Of a DNA stretch of 11,379 bases, positions 1 through 6,885 are shown in pieces. The stretch spans positions 1-11,379 of the forward strand of contig DIXL01000122.1 of assembly GCA_002428685.1 (NCBI GenBank). Reading direction: 5' to 3'. A program made the translations under genes and the position numbers. The notes under the pieces were generated by a model. That model was not told the DNA's origin. It searched no databases and worked only from the letters and a program-made list of their open reading frames with translations. The stretch's first letter is position 1. Every line of letters begins with the position of its first letter. Source of the DNA: Cloacimonetes bacterium UBA6081 (GTDB lineage: Bacteria; Cloacimonadota; Cloacimonadia; Cloacimonadales; Cloacimonadaceae).

Positions 1-2
1 GA

Positions 3-2546
3 GTAGCCTTGGATGGTTCCCAACCCTATACTATTATTCAGGAAGCCATCAATGCTTCTGCCGATACGGATACGGTTCTGGTTTATCCCGGCAGATACTA
101 TGAAAATATCCGTTTCTATGGTAAGAATATTACGCTGGCAAGTTTGGAGCTTACCACAGGTAGCTTGGATTATAAATATAATACTATCTTAGATGGCAAC
201 CAAAATGGTAGCGTTATCCAAATTCGTAATGGTGAATCCTTCGTGACTATTAGAGGATTTACAATAACAAATGGGTCTGGTTTTTATGATAGTAATTCTG
301 ATAGATCTTATGGAGGTGGAATATTAATCGGAGCTTTAAGCACAACAAACAGTGTGAACATAGTTAGTTGCGATATAGTAAGAAACAATGCTGGCTCAGG
401 AGGCGGGATTCAAGTGGATAGATGTAACCTCTTTCTTTCAGGAACGTCGATCAGGAATAATGTTTCCAACAGCGGGGGGGGGATAAAATTGGCTTATTCC
501 TTTTCAATACAATATTCCACTACTTTCGATCCTGTTAACCGTTGTAGTATCTACAACAACAAAGCGGCTTTCGGGTGTGATTTGTATTTTTATCTGGTTA
601 ACCAGGTTCATGTGGTGGTGGATACTTTTACAGTGGCCAATCCTTCAAACTTCTATGCCAGTGCCATCCCTCAGGATTCCAATATTACAAATCCCTATAC
701 CTTTGACATCTTACATAGTGTGCATACAGAGGTAAACCATGATCTATTCGTAGCTCCCTGGGGAGTGGACACAAATGATGGGCTGTCACAAGTAACACCT
801 TTAAAAACAATCTTCATGGCAGTCTATAATATTGCCTCAGACAGCCAGAATCCCAAAACCATCTACCTTGCTGCTGGCCTATACTCGAAGAGCCTGAATA
901 ATCAACAATTCCCTGTCCCGATGAAAAGCTGGACAAGGCTTTCGGGAACTTCAATGAATGAAGTAACCCTTGATGTAGAAAACACTAGCTCTGCGTTTAG
1001 CATCAGCCCTTTTTGTAACGATTTACGAATCTCAAATCTTTCACTGCAAAACTGTAGATCAGGCATAGGCACGTCCCAATCTTCTAATATTGAGACCTAT
1101 CAGGTTAGCATCAGCCAGGTTTACGATATCCAAAGTGCTGCAGGTTTTAATGGTTACGAGAATGAGGGACATAGTCTAAAAGACATAATAATCACCGATA
1201 TCAACTCTCAGGGGTTGAGTTATGGGATTAAGATACATCAGATTTCTGGGACAACCAGCTTGAAGAATGTTGACATTCGCAATGTGAGAGCTGTTGGTAG
1301 CATTGTTGCCTGCGATATCAGCTCTCAAGGGATAAGTTCGGTAGTAATAGATGGATGCAAAATACACAACAACACCAACAGTAGTTCAGATTCCTATAAT
1401 AGCATTTTACAGATAGCTCCCTTTGATATCTACGGTCAGAGTTTGCGCATAGTGATACTGAATTCCGCTTTTTACGATAACCACCAAAACATGGCAGCCC
1501 ACATGGGCTATATATATGCTCTAAATGATACAGCCTTTGTCCGCAATTGCACCTTTTCAGGTAACACGGGCGGCTCATCTACGCTTATTGCACAAGGCAA
1601 TGTGGAGTTCACTAATAATGTTTTTTGGAATCCACAACTTTCCAGAGAAATTGATGTGTTCTACAGTTCGAGTTCTGGAATTATTGGTAGGGCAGAGTTT
1701 AACAATAACTGTATCCGCAATGGTCAGAACGGCATTTACAACATGAGTCCCTTAAACGAGATAATCTGGCATAACAACAACCTATCTGCAGACCCATTGT
1801 TTGAACTTCTGGGCAATCATCCCTATCGGCTCAGTTCTTTTTCACCACTGATAGATATAGGTTTGCAGAGTTTATTCTTAGAGCCGGGAACCGATGCCGG
1901 AGGCAATGAAAGGGTATGGGATGGCGATGGGGATGGCGTGGCAATTATTGACATCGGAGCTTACGAATATCAACCCATTTTTAGCCCCACCAATTTGACT
2001 GCTCAGCTTTGGCAACAGCAGATAGAGCTTTCCTGGGAAATGCCTGCAATGGATAGATGTTTATCAGGCTATCGTATATACCGCAATAATCTGCCTTATG
2101 CAGAGCTCAACGATCCTTCTCTGGTGCAATTTCGGGATTACAGCCCGGTGAACGACACCCTAACTTACTATGTTGTGGCACTGTATGGCAGTGTGGAATC
2201 GGCAGCCAGCAACACCGTTACGGTGATTGTGTCAGGTGTGGAAAGCACCGATGAAACCCTTGTTCCTGCAACTCTAAACCTTTCAATTTCCCCCAATCCC
2301 TTTTCCGATCTTGCAGTTATCCGTTACAACCTGCCCAAAGCATCAGAAGTAACCATGCAAATCTACAACCTGAAAGGTCAATTAGTGCGAACGGTAATCA
2401 GTGAAACACAAAGCAAAGGTGAACAACTCGCCGTGTGGGAAGGCTGTGATGAGGCTGGCAGGCATTTGGCTTCCGGAATCTATTTCCTATGCATGAACAT
2501 TGATGGTAAACAAGAGAAACCCCGCAGGCTGGTTTTGTTAAAATAA
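3..2546 (+). CDS. Secreted right-handed beta-helix protein with fibronectin III-like and C-terminal sorting domains (5' end outside window)
   Basis: Surface or secreted protein, probably exported by the Sec system and then a type IX-like route; its ligand is unknown. The frame is open to the left edge, so the true start lies upstream. The TTG at 9 is only the first possible start codon in view, and residue numbers here count from it. Residues about 1-230 are a first beta-helix, opening with a DGSQPYTIIQEAINAS-type repeat and rich in N, S and GGGI turns. Residues about 246-650 are a second helix, starting DLFVAPWGVDTNDG (DUF1565-like) and ending DIGAYEY. Residues about 659-742 resemble a fibronectin type III domain (LSWEMP, GYRIYRNN). 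Residues about 757-845 form a FlgD-like or type IX type A sorting domain, with SPNPFSD, YNLKGQLVRT and ASGIYF. Such proteins are typical of Cloacimonadota and Bacteroidota. No enzymatic residues could be assigned. The gene carries a G9 tract at 474-482. Confidence 0.85.
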   Translation, partial: VALDGSQPYTIIQEAINASADTDTVLVYPGRYYENIRFYGKNITLASLELTTGSLDYKYNTILDGNQNGSVIQIRNGESFVTIRGFTITNGSGFYDSNSDRSYGGGILIGALSTTNSVNIVSCDIVRNNAGSGGGIQVDRCNLFLSGTSIRNNVSNSGGGIKLAYSFSIQYSTTFDPVNRCSIYNNKAAFGCDLYFYLVNQVHVVVDTFTVANPSNFYASAIPQDSNITNPYTFDILHSVHTEVNHDLFVAPWGVDTNDGLSQVTPLKTIFMAVYNIASDSQNPKTIYLAAGLYSKSLNNQQFPVPMKSWTRLSGTSMNEVTLDVENTSSAFSISPFCNDLRISNLSLQNCRSGIGTSQSSNIETYQVSISQVYDIQSAAGFNGYENEGHSLKDIIITDINSQGLSYGIKIHQISGTTSLKNVDIRNVRAVGSIVACDISSQGISSVVIDGCKIHNNTNSSSDSYNSILQIAPFDIYGQSLRIVILNSAFYDNHQNMAAHMGYIYALNDTAFVRNCTFSGNTGGSSTLIAQGNVEFTNNVFWNPQLSREIDVFYSSSSGIIGRAEFNNNCIRNGQNGIYNMSPLNEIIWHNNNLSADPLFELLGNHPYRLSSFSPLIDIGLQSLFLEPGTDAGGNERVWDGDGDGVAIIDIGAYEYQPIFSPTNLTAQLWQQQIELSWEMPAMDRCLSGYRIYRNNLPYAELNDPSLVQFRDYSPVNDTLTYYVVALYGSVESAASNTVTVIVSGVESTDETLVPATLNLSISPNPFSDLAVIRYNLPKASEVTMQIYNLKGQLVRTVISETQSKGEQLAVWEGCDEAGRHLASGIYFLCMNIDGKQEKPRRLVLLK
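474..482 (+). repeat. G9 homopolymer tract inside the beta-helix gene
   Basis: Nine consecutive G residues encode three glycines (GGG GGG GGG) in the NSGGGIKLA segment. The two similar GGGI turns in the same protein use mixed glycine codons (gga ggt gga; gga ggc ggg), so a pure G run is not required by the protein. In the sequence as given the frame is open. Loss of one G creates TAA immediately after the tract, and gain of one G reaches TAA 19 codons later. Homopolymer sequencing error is the alternative explanation. Confidence 0.9.
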
Positions 2547-2553
2547 GCTCCAT

Positions 2554-2588
2554 AATTCCCTCCCCGGAATTTTGTAATTGACAAAATT
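2554..2588 (+). terminator. Overlapping hairpins after the beta-helix gene, possible weak terminator
   Basis: Two mutually exclusive stems follow the stop codon. One pairs AATTCC (2554-2559) with GGAATT (2566-2571) around a CTCCCC loop and is followed by TTGT. The other pairs AATTTTGT (2568-2575) with ACAAAATT (2581-2588) around a 5-base loop. Both are AT-rich and neither has a long U tract, so termination would be weak. The second stem overlaps the -35 box of the next promoter. The termination role is inferred. Confidence 0.4.
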
Positions 2589-2606
2589 TCTTTATCCTTA
2601 TATAAG
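2578..2606 (+). promoter_or_regulatory. Near-consensus sigma70 promoter for the xseB operon, -10 box inside a palindrome
   Basis: TTGACA (2578-2583, perfect -35) is separated by exactly 17 bases from TATAAG (2601-2606, five of six -10 bases). Transcription would start near 2612-2615, about 25 bases before the GTG of xseB, which has a strong GGGGAGG ribosome site at 2625-2631. The -10 box lies within the perfect 14-bp palindrome TCCTTATATAAGGA (2595-2608), which could be an operator or chance symmetry. No repressor gene is nearby. Confidence 0.7.
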
Positions 2607-2639
2607 GAAACAACCTACACAAAAGGGGAGGAAAATACG

Positions 2640-2882
2640 GTGAGTATAGACACAGAAAAGCTTAAGTCCCTTAGTTTCGAAGCAGCTTTGAAAGAACTTG
2701 AGAGGATTGTGGAAAATCTTTCCAGCGGCGAAGCCAACTTAGAAGAACTGCTGCAAGCTTACGAAGAAGGCATTGCCTATTTAAATCATTGCCAAAGCCG
2801 TTTGGGTGAAGCAGAAGCAAAGATAAAGATATTAAGCACCCAGATTTCATCCCCAAAACCCGTGGAGGACACAAATGGATAG
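2640..2882 (+). CDS. xseB: Exodeoxyribonuclease VII small subunit
   Basis: Small subunit of exonuclease VII, which with the large catalytic subunit XseA degrades single-stranded DNA in both directions to short oligonucleotides in the cytoplasm. At 80 residues it has the usual family length and is almost entirely helical. The family pattern is clear: LSFEAALKELERIVENLSSG, followed by a LEELLQAYEEG segment and a helix with CQSRLGEAEAKI. The start is GTG at 2640, chosen because GGGGAGG lies 8 bases upstream and the family motif begins soon after. The stop overlaps the next gene by 8 bp, so translation is probably coupled. The xseA gene is not in the window; xseB adjacent to ispA is a common bacterial arrangement. 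It is probably driven by the promoter at 2578-2606. Confidence 0.93.
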   Translation: MSIDTEKLKSLSFEAALKELERIVENLSSGEANLEELLQAYEEGIAYLNHCQSRLGEAEAKIKILSTQISSPKPVEDTNG

Positions 2883-3765
2883 AAAGATATTGCTAAAGAA
2901 GGACATGAAAGAAAAGCAGGAACTGGTAAACATCATCTTAGACCGCTTTCTGCCACGCAAGGACGAATACCCCAAAGAAATTCACAAAGCCATACGCTAC
3001 AGTGTATTTGCCGGTGGAAAACGCCTGCGTCCCTATCTTACCATGTTAGCTTTTGAAATGTTCAATAGCGATGTGGAGCTTATTTCTCCCGTGGCGGCAG
3101 CCATCGAAATGATTCATACCTACAGCCTGATTCACGATGATTTGCCCGATATTGATGATGACGAATACCGGCGTGGGAAGAAATCGTGCCATGCCGTATT
3201 TGGCGAAGGAGCCGCGCTTCTTTCCGGAGATGCTTTACTGATCAGTGCTTTTGAGCTGATTACTTTGGCGGAAATTGATGCCAAACAGAGGGTTCAGTTT
3301 GTGCGTGAACTGGCTTCCGAGGCAGGAATAAAGGGTCTTATTGCCGGTCAGATGGTGGATATTGATTCCGAAGGCAAAAAGGTGGATAAAAAAACCTTGC
3401 AATTCATCCACGAAAACAAAACTGCACGCTTGATTAATATTGGACTGCGTTTTGGGGCAATTGCCGGAGGCGCATCTGAAAGCGAAGTGGCTGTTATAGA
3501 AGAATATGGCAATTTGATTGGGATGGTGTTTCAGATTATGGATGACCTTTTGGATATAGAAGGAACGCAGGCAGAATTGGGAAAAAGCATTGGCAAGGAT
3601 GCCAACGTGGAAAAAGCCACCTTCCCTTCGGTATATGGCATCGAAGAATCCCGTGCCAAGGCAGCAGAGCTTACCAATAAAGCCAGACAAGTGATTGTTC
3701 CCCTTGGCAAAAAGGCTTGGAAGCTGGACATCCTGGCAGAATATCTGCTAAACCGGAAGTCATGA
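2875..3765 (+). CDS. ispA: Polyprenyl (farnesyl or geranylgeranyl) diphosphate synthase
   Basis: Trans-prenyltransferase that condenses isopentenyl diphosphate with allylic diphosphates, feeding undecaprenyl carrier and quinone synthesis in the cytoplasm. At 296 residues it has normal length. Visible motifs are GGKRLRP at residues 47-53 (isopentenyl diphosphate binding), the first aspartate-rich motif HDDLPDIDDDEYRRG starting at residue 87, GQMVDI near 158-163, the K-T pair in ENKTARL near 180-186, and the second aspartate-rich motif QIMDDLLD at 220-227 followed by LGKSIGKDA. The DDLP-x-x-D spacing is the bacterial farnesyl/geranylgeranyl type; exact chain length cannot be read from the sequence. 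GGAGG at 2864-2868 sits 6 bases before the ATG. The start overlaps xseB by 8 bp, and the stop overlaps dut by an ATGA junction. Confidence 0.92.
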   Translation: MDRKILLKKDMKEKQELVNIILDRFLPRKDEYPKEIHKAIRYSVFAGGKRLRPYLTMLAFEMFNSDVELISPVAAAIEMIHTYSLIHDDLPDIDDDEYRRGKKSCHAVFGEGAALLSGDALLISAFELITLAEIDAKQRVQFVRELASEAGIKGLIAGQMVDIDSEGKKVDKKTLQFIHENKTARLINIGLRFGAIAGGASESEVAVIEEYGNLIGMVFQIMDDLLDIEGTQAELGKSIGKDANVEKATFPSVYGIEESRAKAAELTNKARQVIVPLGKKAWKLDILAEYLLNRKS

Positions 3766-4199
3766 ACATAGCAGTTCAAAAGCTGTCTGCCAAAGCCAAA
3801 TTACCCCAAAAAATGAGCGATCATGCCTCTGGTTATGATCTTTTTGCCTGTATGGACATAGATGTAAAGCTGGCTCCAGGGCAGCGCCATGCAGTTTCCA
3901 CAGGTTTGGCTATGGAAATTCCAGTGGGTTTCGAAGCTCAGATACGTCCTCGCAGCGGCTTGGCTATTAAGCTGGGTTTGGGGGTTTTGAACAGCCCCGG
4001 AACCATAGATGCCGATTATAGGGGTGAAATTAAGGTCATTCTGATCAATTTAAGCGAAACAGAAGTTATTATCACCCCAAACATGCGTATCGCACAAATG
4101 ATTATTACCCCGGTGCTTAGCCCTATTTTTACAGAAGTGGAAAACTTGAGCAGCAGTGTTCGTCAGGATGGCGGATTTGGGCATACCGGTTCACATTAG
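3762..4199 (+). CDS. dut: dUTP diphosphatase (dUTPase)
   Basis: Hydrolyses dUTP to dUMP and pyrophosphate, keeping uracil out of DNA and supplying dUMP for thymidylate synthesis. It is a homotrimer in this family. At 145 residues it has the standard length. All five motifs are visible: ASGYDLFA (22-29), RPRSGLAIK (62-70), GTIDADYRGEI (80-90) with the catalytic aspartate region, RIAQMIITP (109-117), and the C-terminal arm RQDGGFGHTG (134-143). The arm has an RQDGGFG form where RGxGGFGSTG is usual. The start is ATG at 3762, overlapping the ispA stop (ATGA). A longer in-frame reading from 3717 would add 15 unrelated residues inside ispA and is less likely. No strong ribosome site is present, so coupling to ispA is inferred. 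Confidence 0.94.
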   Translation: MNIAVQKLSAKAKLPQKMSDHASGYDLFACMDIDVKLAPGQRHAVSTGLAMEIPVGFEAQIRPRSGLAIKLGLGVLNSPGTIDADYRGEIKVILINLSETEVIITPNMRIAQMIITPVLSPIFTEVENLSSSVRQDGGFGHTGSH

Positions 4200-4223
4200 G
4201 CATATTGGAAACGAAGAGAAAGA

Positions 4224-5132
4224 ATGGATAACAAAGAGATAATAGCAAACATACAAAAGCTTAGGAAAGAGCGCGATGCGCTTATTTTGGCACATAATTA
4301 CCAGGCGGTGGAAATTCAGGAAATCGCAGATTATAGAGGCGATTCTCTGCAATTAGCTATGTTGGCTGCCCAAGTTTCGGCCAAGGTGATAGTGTTTTGC
4401 GGGGTAAAGTTTATGGCCGAAACAGCAGCCATCTTAAACCCCTTGTCCAAGATTCTGCTTCCAGCCCTTGAGGCAGGATGCCCCATGGCAGATATGATTG
4501 ATGCTACGCAGTTAAGGGCGTTCAAGCAAAATTATCCCGGTTCGCCGGTAGTTTGCTATGTAAATTCTTCTGTGGAAGTGAAGGCGGAAAGCGACATTTG
4601 CTGCACCTCTTCCAATGCCGTAAAAGTGCTGCAATCGCTACCGGCAGACAAACCCATTTTGTTTGTGCCGGATCGCAATTTAGGCTCCTGGGCTGCCAAA
4701 CAGGCAGGGCGGATAGTAATAACCTGGGATGGTTTTTGTCCGGTGCATCAATGGTCCTTTAACGAAGCTGACGTAGCCGAAATGAAGTCCAAATATCCTC
4801 TGCACAAGCTGCTTGCACATCCGGAATGTGATCCGGAAATTATTAAGCATGCAGATTTTGTGATGTCCACCGGAGGCATGATGAAATGGATGGAAACAGG
4901 TGATAATGCCATCATTGCCACCGAGAATGGGATGGTGAATTATTTACGGCACATCTATCCACACAAGTCCATCATTGGTCTATCTCCACGGGCAAATTGT
5001 AAAAACATGAAGAAAACCACCTTGGAACATGTGTTGCAAGCCCTGCAAAACATGCAGCATGAAATAACCGTTGCTCCGGAAATTGCCGCAAAAGCAAAGC
5101 GGAGTATTGATAAAATGCTGGAGTTGTCATAG
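4224..5132 (+). CDS. nadA: Quinolinate synthase A
   Basis: Iron-sulfur enzyme that condenses iminoaspartate with dihydroxyacetone phosphate to quinolinate, the second step of de novo NAD synthesis from aspartate. At 302 residues it is the short form without long extensions. The three expected 4Fe-4S cysteines are present: C86 in AGCPMADM, C172 in WDGFCPVHQW and C259 in RANCKNMKKTT. AHNYQ (23-27), DSLQLA (40-45), YVNSS (112-116), VPDRNLG (148-154), HPECD (199-203) and STGGMM (215-220) are family blocks. The start follows a purine-rich stretch (GAAGAGAAAG). It lies 24 bases after dut, probably in the same transcript. The partner genes nadB and nadC are not in the window. Confidence 0.95.
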   Translation: MDNKEIIANIQKLRKERDALILAHNYQAVEIQEIADYRGDSLQLAMLAAQVSAKVIVFCGVKFMAETAAILNPLSKILLPALEAGCPMADMIDATQLRAFKQNYPGSPVVCYVNSSVEVKAESDICCTSSNAVKVLQSLPADKPILFVPDRNLGSWAAKQAGRIVITWDGFCPVHQWSFNEADVAEMKSKYPLHKLLAHPECDPEIIKHADFVMSTGGMMKWMETGDNAIIATENGMVNYLRHIYPHKSIIGLSPRANCKNMKKTTLEHVLQALQNMQHEITVAPEIAAKAKRSIDKMLELS

Positions 5133-5192
5133 TGTCAGATCAAGTTACTTATGCCACAAAGTATTATGCATAATCAGGACATCGGTTTCACT

Positions 5193-5330
5193 GTCGTTCC
5201 CGCGGAGGCGGGAATCCAGCACAGTCAGAATCCCGCAGGGATGACACATAATATGTTGATATATAAACAATTATATATCGTTATTGCCCAACTGAGCAAA
5301 GGGCTGGATTCCCGCCTCCGCGGGAACGAC
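5193..5330. repeat. 28-bp perfect inverted repeat
   Basis: GTCGTTCCCGCGGAGGCGGG begins the left arm, which ends AATCCAGC at 5220. The right arm, 5303-5330, is its exact reverse complement, and one more T-A pair extends outward. In RNA it could form a very stable stem that may act as a terminator-like or RNA-protecting structure between nadA and the downstream operon. That role is inferred. Confidence 0.95.
5258..5279. repeat. AT-rich hairpin in the centre of the repeat element
   Basis: GATATATAA (5258-5266) and TTATATATC (5271-5279) are a perfect 9-bp inverted repeat around an ACAA loop. It lies inside the loop of the larger 28-bp inverted repeat, giving a nested structure. Confidence 0.8.
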
Positions 5331-5337
5331 AACGTCG

Positions 5338-5371
5338 GAGCAGGCTTGACAGGACGCAGAGCAGGCTTGAC
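5338..5371 (+). repeat. Two direct copies of a 13-bp motif, 21-bp period
   Basis: GAGCAGGCTTGAC occurs at 5338-5350 and again at 5359-5371, just outside the right arm of the inverted repeat. The first copy reads on to make TTGACA (5346-5351), but no -10 box lies at a suitable distance, so I do not call a promoter here. Confidence 0.8.
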
Positions 5372-5386
5372 GAGGCACAGAGTATT

Positions 5387-6022
5387 ATGCTAACATCATC
5401 TGTTACAAAAACTTCCGGCATCGGTGAATTGCAGATTCCCGGAGGCGAAATGTGGCAAAGTAATAAAGCTATGGGAGTTAGCTCGGCTACAGCTTGCCTT
5501 TACCAATATATGTTGGATAATTTTGAACCCAAACCTCTAAAAGCTCTGGAGCTTGGTTCCGGCAGCGGAGTGCTTAGCCTTATGCTGGCAAGGCACTATT
5601 TAGCCTGGCAGATTACAGGCGTAGAAATTCAAGAAAATCTGCACCATCTGGCAGTGCATAATGCAAACCATCTGCGGGTTCCTGTCAGTTTTATCTGTGC
5701 GGATTTGAATTATTTCGTAGCAGAACAGAAGTTCAATTTAATTGTGGCTAATCCTCCCTGGCAAAAGCTGGGAAGTGGATTGCTCAGCCCGCTTTACGAA
5801 CGTGCCGTCAGCCGCAGCGAAGTGCTCTGCACTTTAGCGCAAGTTATCGATTGCTGCAAACGCAATTTATGGGATGGCGGCAGCGCAATCCTGCTATACC
5901 CCATTTCCCGAAAAGAAGAAGTTCTGCAGGAAGCCGCATCAGCTTGCCTTGAAATACAAGCGATTCAACCGGCGGATAACAGCTCACTAATATTTCATTT
6001 AAGCTCAAGGACATATATATGA
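5387..6022 (+). CDS. TrmN6/YfiC-like SAM-dependent adenine-N6 methyltransferase
   Basis: Class I methyltransferase that probably modifies a tRNA or another RNA at adenine N6. Motif I is ALELGSGSG (residues 53-61), the acidic SAM ribose ligand is E80 in GVEIQE, and the N6-adenine signature is NPPW (122-125), followed by a KLGSGLLSP segment and a SRSEVLCTL segment. The last two blocks are typical of the tRNA1(Val) A37 methyltransferase family. At 211 residues it is somewhat short for that family, and PrmC-like protein methyltransferases are the main alternative. The ATG at 5387 lies in the right flank of the repeat element and has only GAGG 11 bases upstream. An in-frame ATG at 5450 has GGAGG 4 bases upstream, but it would drop the ELQIPGG segment. 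The stop overlaps the next ATG by 4 bp. Confidence 0.75.
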   Translation: MLTSSVTKTSGIGELQIPGGEMWQSNKAMGVSSATACLYQYMLDNFEPKPLKALELGSGSGVLSLMLARHYLAWQITGVEIQENLHHLAVHNANHLRVPVSFICADLNYFVAEQKFNLIVANPPWQKLGSGLLSPLYERAVSRSEVLCTLAQVIDCCKRNLWDGGSAILLYPISRKEEVLQEAASACLEIQAIQPADNSSLIFHLSSRTYI

Positions 6023-6885
6023 AATCCCGTTTTTTTCTAATCATTATCATGCTTTGCATCCTCTTTGGAGCCTGGCAGTATCTAAGCTACGAATCCATGC
6101 GCAGTCTACAGGCCAAATTGGATGATATTTCCAGGCTGCCAATTTATGCCTATGTAGCCGATACCACAAAAGTGGAGCCTCTTATGAGAGAGCTGAAATC
6201 GGTTGCCGGCATCAAAACTGTAGTGCACGAAACAGCCCATCAGGCAGCAACTGAACTAATCACAGCTTACAGCTTGCCCCTGAATGAAGAGATGATAGAA
6301 GACTACAGCTTTCCCGACATCATCACAATATCTTTACAACCAACCCAAGAAGCCATTAAGGCGAAAGCAGTTATACTGGATATTCTGCGTGCCAAAATTG
6401 CCGAAACGGATATTGATAGCCAAGCCAGTGCTTATAACGACTTGGCGGATGAGCTAAAGCTGATTCAAAGGCGAAACATCAGCTTCACCGCCTTTGCCTT
6501 TGTGCTAATGCTGCTAACGGTTGTTTTCAGCCGTCTTAGTTTTGAGCTGCACGTTTTGCTGCACTATCAGGGTAAAAAGCACAGCGTGATAGACAGGATT
6601 CGCCATCAGGACCAGGGAGTGCGGCACACTTGGTCAATGCTGCTGATTCCTTTGCCACTTTGCATAGCCACCTATTTTATTTTGGTATTTTCGTTGCACC
6701 TTCCCCAGATTGTGCCTTACTGGGTATTTATTGCGCAGCTTGTGGCTGCTTTAACAGGAACTCTGATAACGCATTTTACCCTGCACACTTTTGATCAGGA
6801 AATCAGTTACAACGAAAATCCCGTTCAGATCGTTACCCCAGAGATTTCAACAACGGAGGCAAATAATGAAGCAACAGATACCTAA
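6019..6885 (+). CDS. FtsX-like cell division/ABC permease-type membrane protein
   Basis: Predicted inner-membrane protein with FtsX topology: TM1 at residues about 4-22, an extracytoplasmic domain of about 130 residues, then TM2 (154-172), TM3 (206-226) and TM4 (232-255), with a polar tail. The outer domain resembles FtsX, with IYAYVADTTKVEPLM near 42-56 (beta strand then helix) and VAGIKTVVHETAHQAATEL near 62-80. FtsX with the ATPase FtsE controls septal peptidoglycan hydrolases in other bacteria. At 288 residues it fits the family. No ftsE is adjacent, whereas ftsE and ftsX are usually paired. The assignment rests on topology and loose similarity. The start overlaps the methyltransferase stop (ATGA), and its last 20 bases overlap pgsA, so the genes are probably co-transcribed. 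Confidence 0.65.
   Translation: MKSRFFLIIIMLCILFGAWQYLSYESMRSLQAKLDDISRLPIYAYVADTTKVEPLMRELKSVAGIKTVVHETAHQAATELITAYSLPLNEEMIEDYSFPDIITISLQPTQEAIKAKAVILDILRAKIAETDIDSQASAYNDLADELKLIQRRNISFTAFAFVLMLLTVVFSRLSFELHVLLHYQGKKHSVIDRIRHQDQGVRHTWSMLLIPLPLCIATYFILVFSLHLPQIVPYWVFIAQLVAALTGTLITHFTLHTFDQEISYNENPVQIVTPEISTTEANNEATDT

Larger units (their letters stand above)
5155..5390 (+). mobile_element. Composite palindromic repeat (REP/MITE-like) element with near-identical flanks
   Basis: This noncoding unit fills the nadA-methyltransferase gap. Its core is a perfect 28-bp inverted repeat (5193-5220 and 5303-5330) around an 82-base centre. Each arm folds on itself through TTCCCGC-GGAG-GCGGGAA, a form shared with widespread bacterial intergenic palindromes. 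The centre holds a further small palindrome (ATCCC-GCA-GGGAT, 5230-5242) and an AT-rich hairpin. The outer ends CACAAAGTATTATGC (5155-5169) and CACAGAGTATTATGC (5376-5390) match at 14 of 15 positions in direct orientation, as a target duplication would. It encodes no transposase, so movement would need help in trans. Calling it mobile is inference. Confidence 0.6.

Noticed and set aside
3235..3690. 151-codon - strand ORF opposite ispA
   Set aside because: It is antisense to a strongly conserved gene and has no recognisable motifs or ribosome site.
3717..3761. Longer start for dut
   Set aside because: The extra 15 residues lie inside ispA, have no dUTPase counterpart, and the ATG at 3762 forms a normal ATGA coupling junction.
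5346..5388. Promoter before the methyltransferase (TTGACA and TATTAT)
   Set aside because: The spacing is 31 bases from TTGACA and 10 bases from TTGACG, and the TATTAT overlaps the start codon.
5151..5393. 80-codon + strand ORF across the repeat element (contains VVPAEAGIQ and LDSRLRGND)
   Set aside because: It is the translation of the palindromic repeat itself. This peptide pattern is a well-known false gene from such repeats, with no ribosome site or family.
6791..6865. Longer start for pgsA
   Set aside because: The added 25 residues are the shifted frame of the FtsX-like tail. GGAGG is placed correctly for the ATG at 6866, and the family motif starts there.
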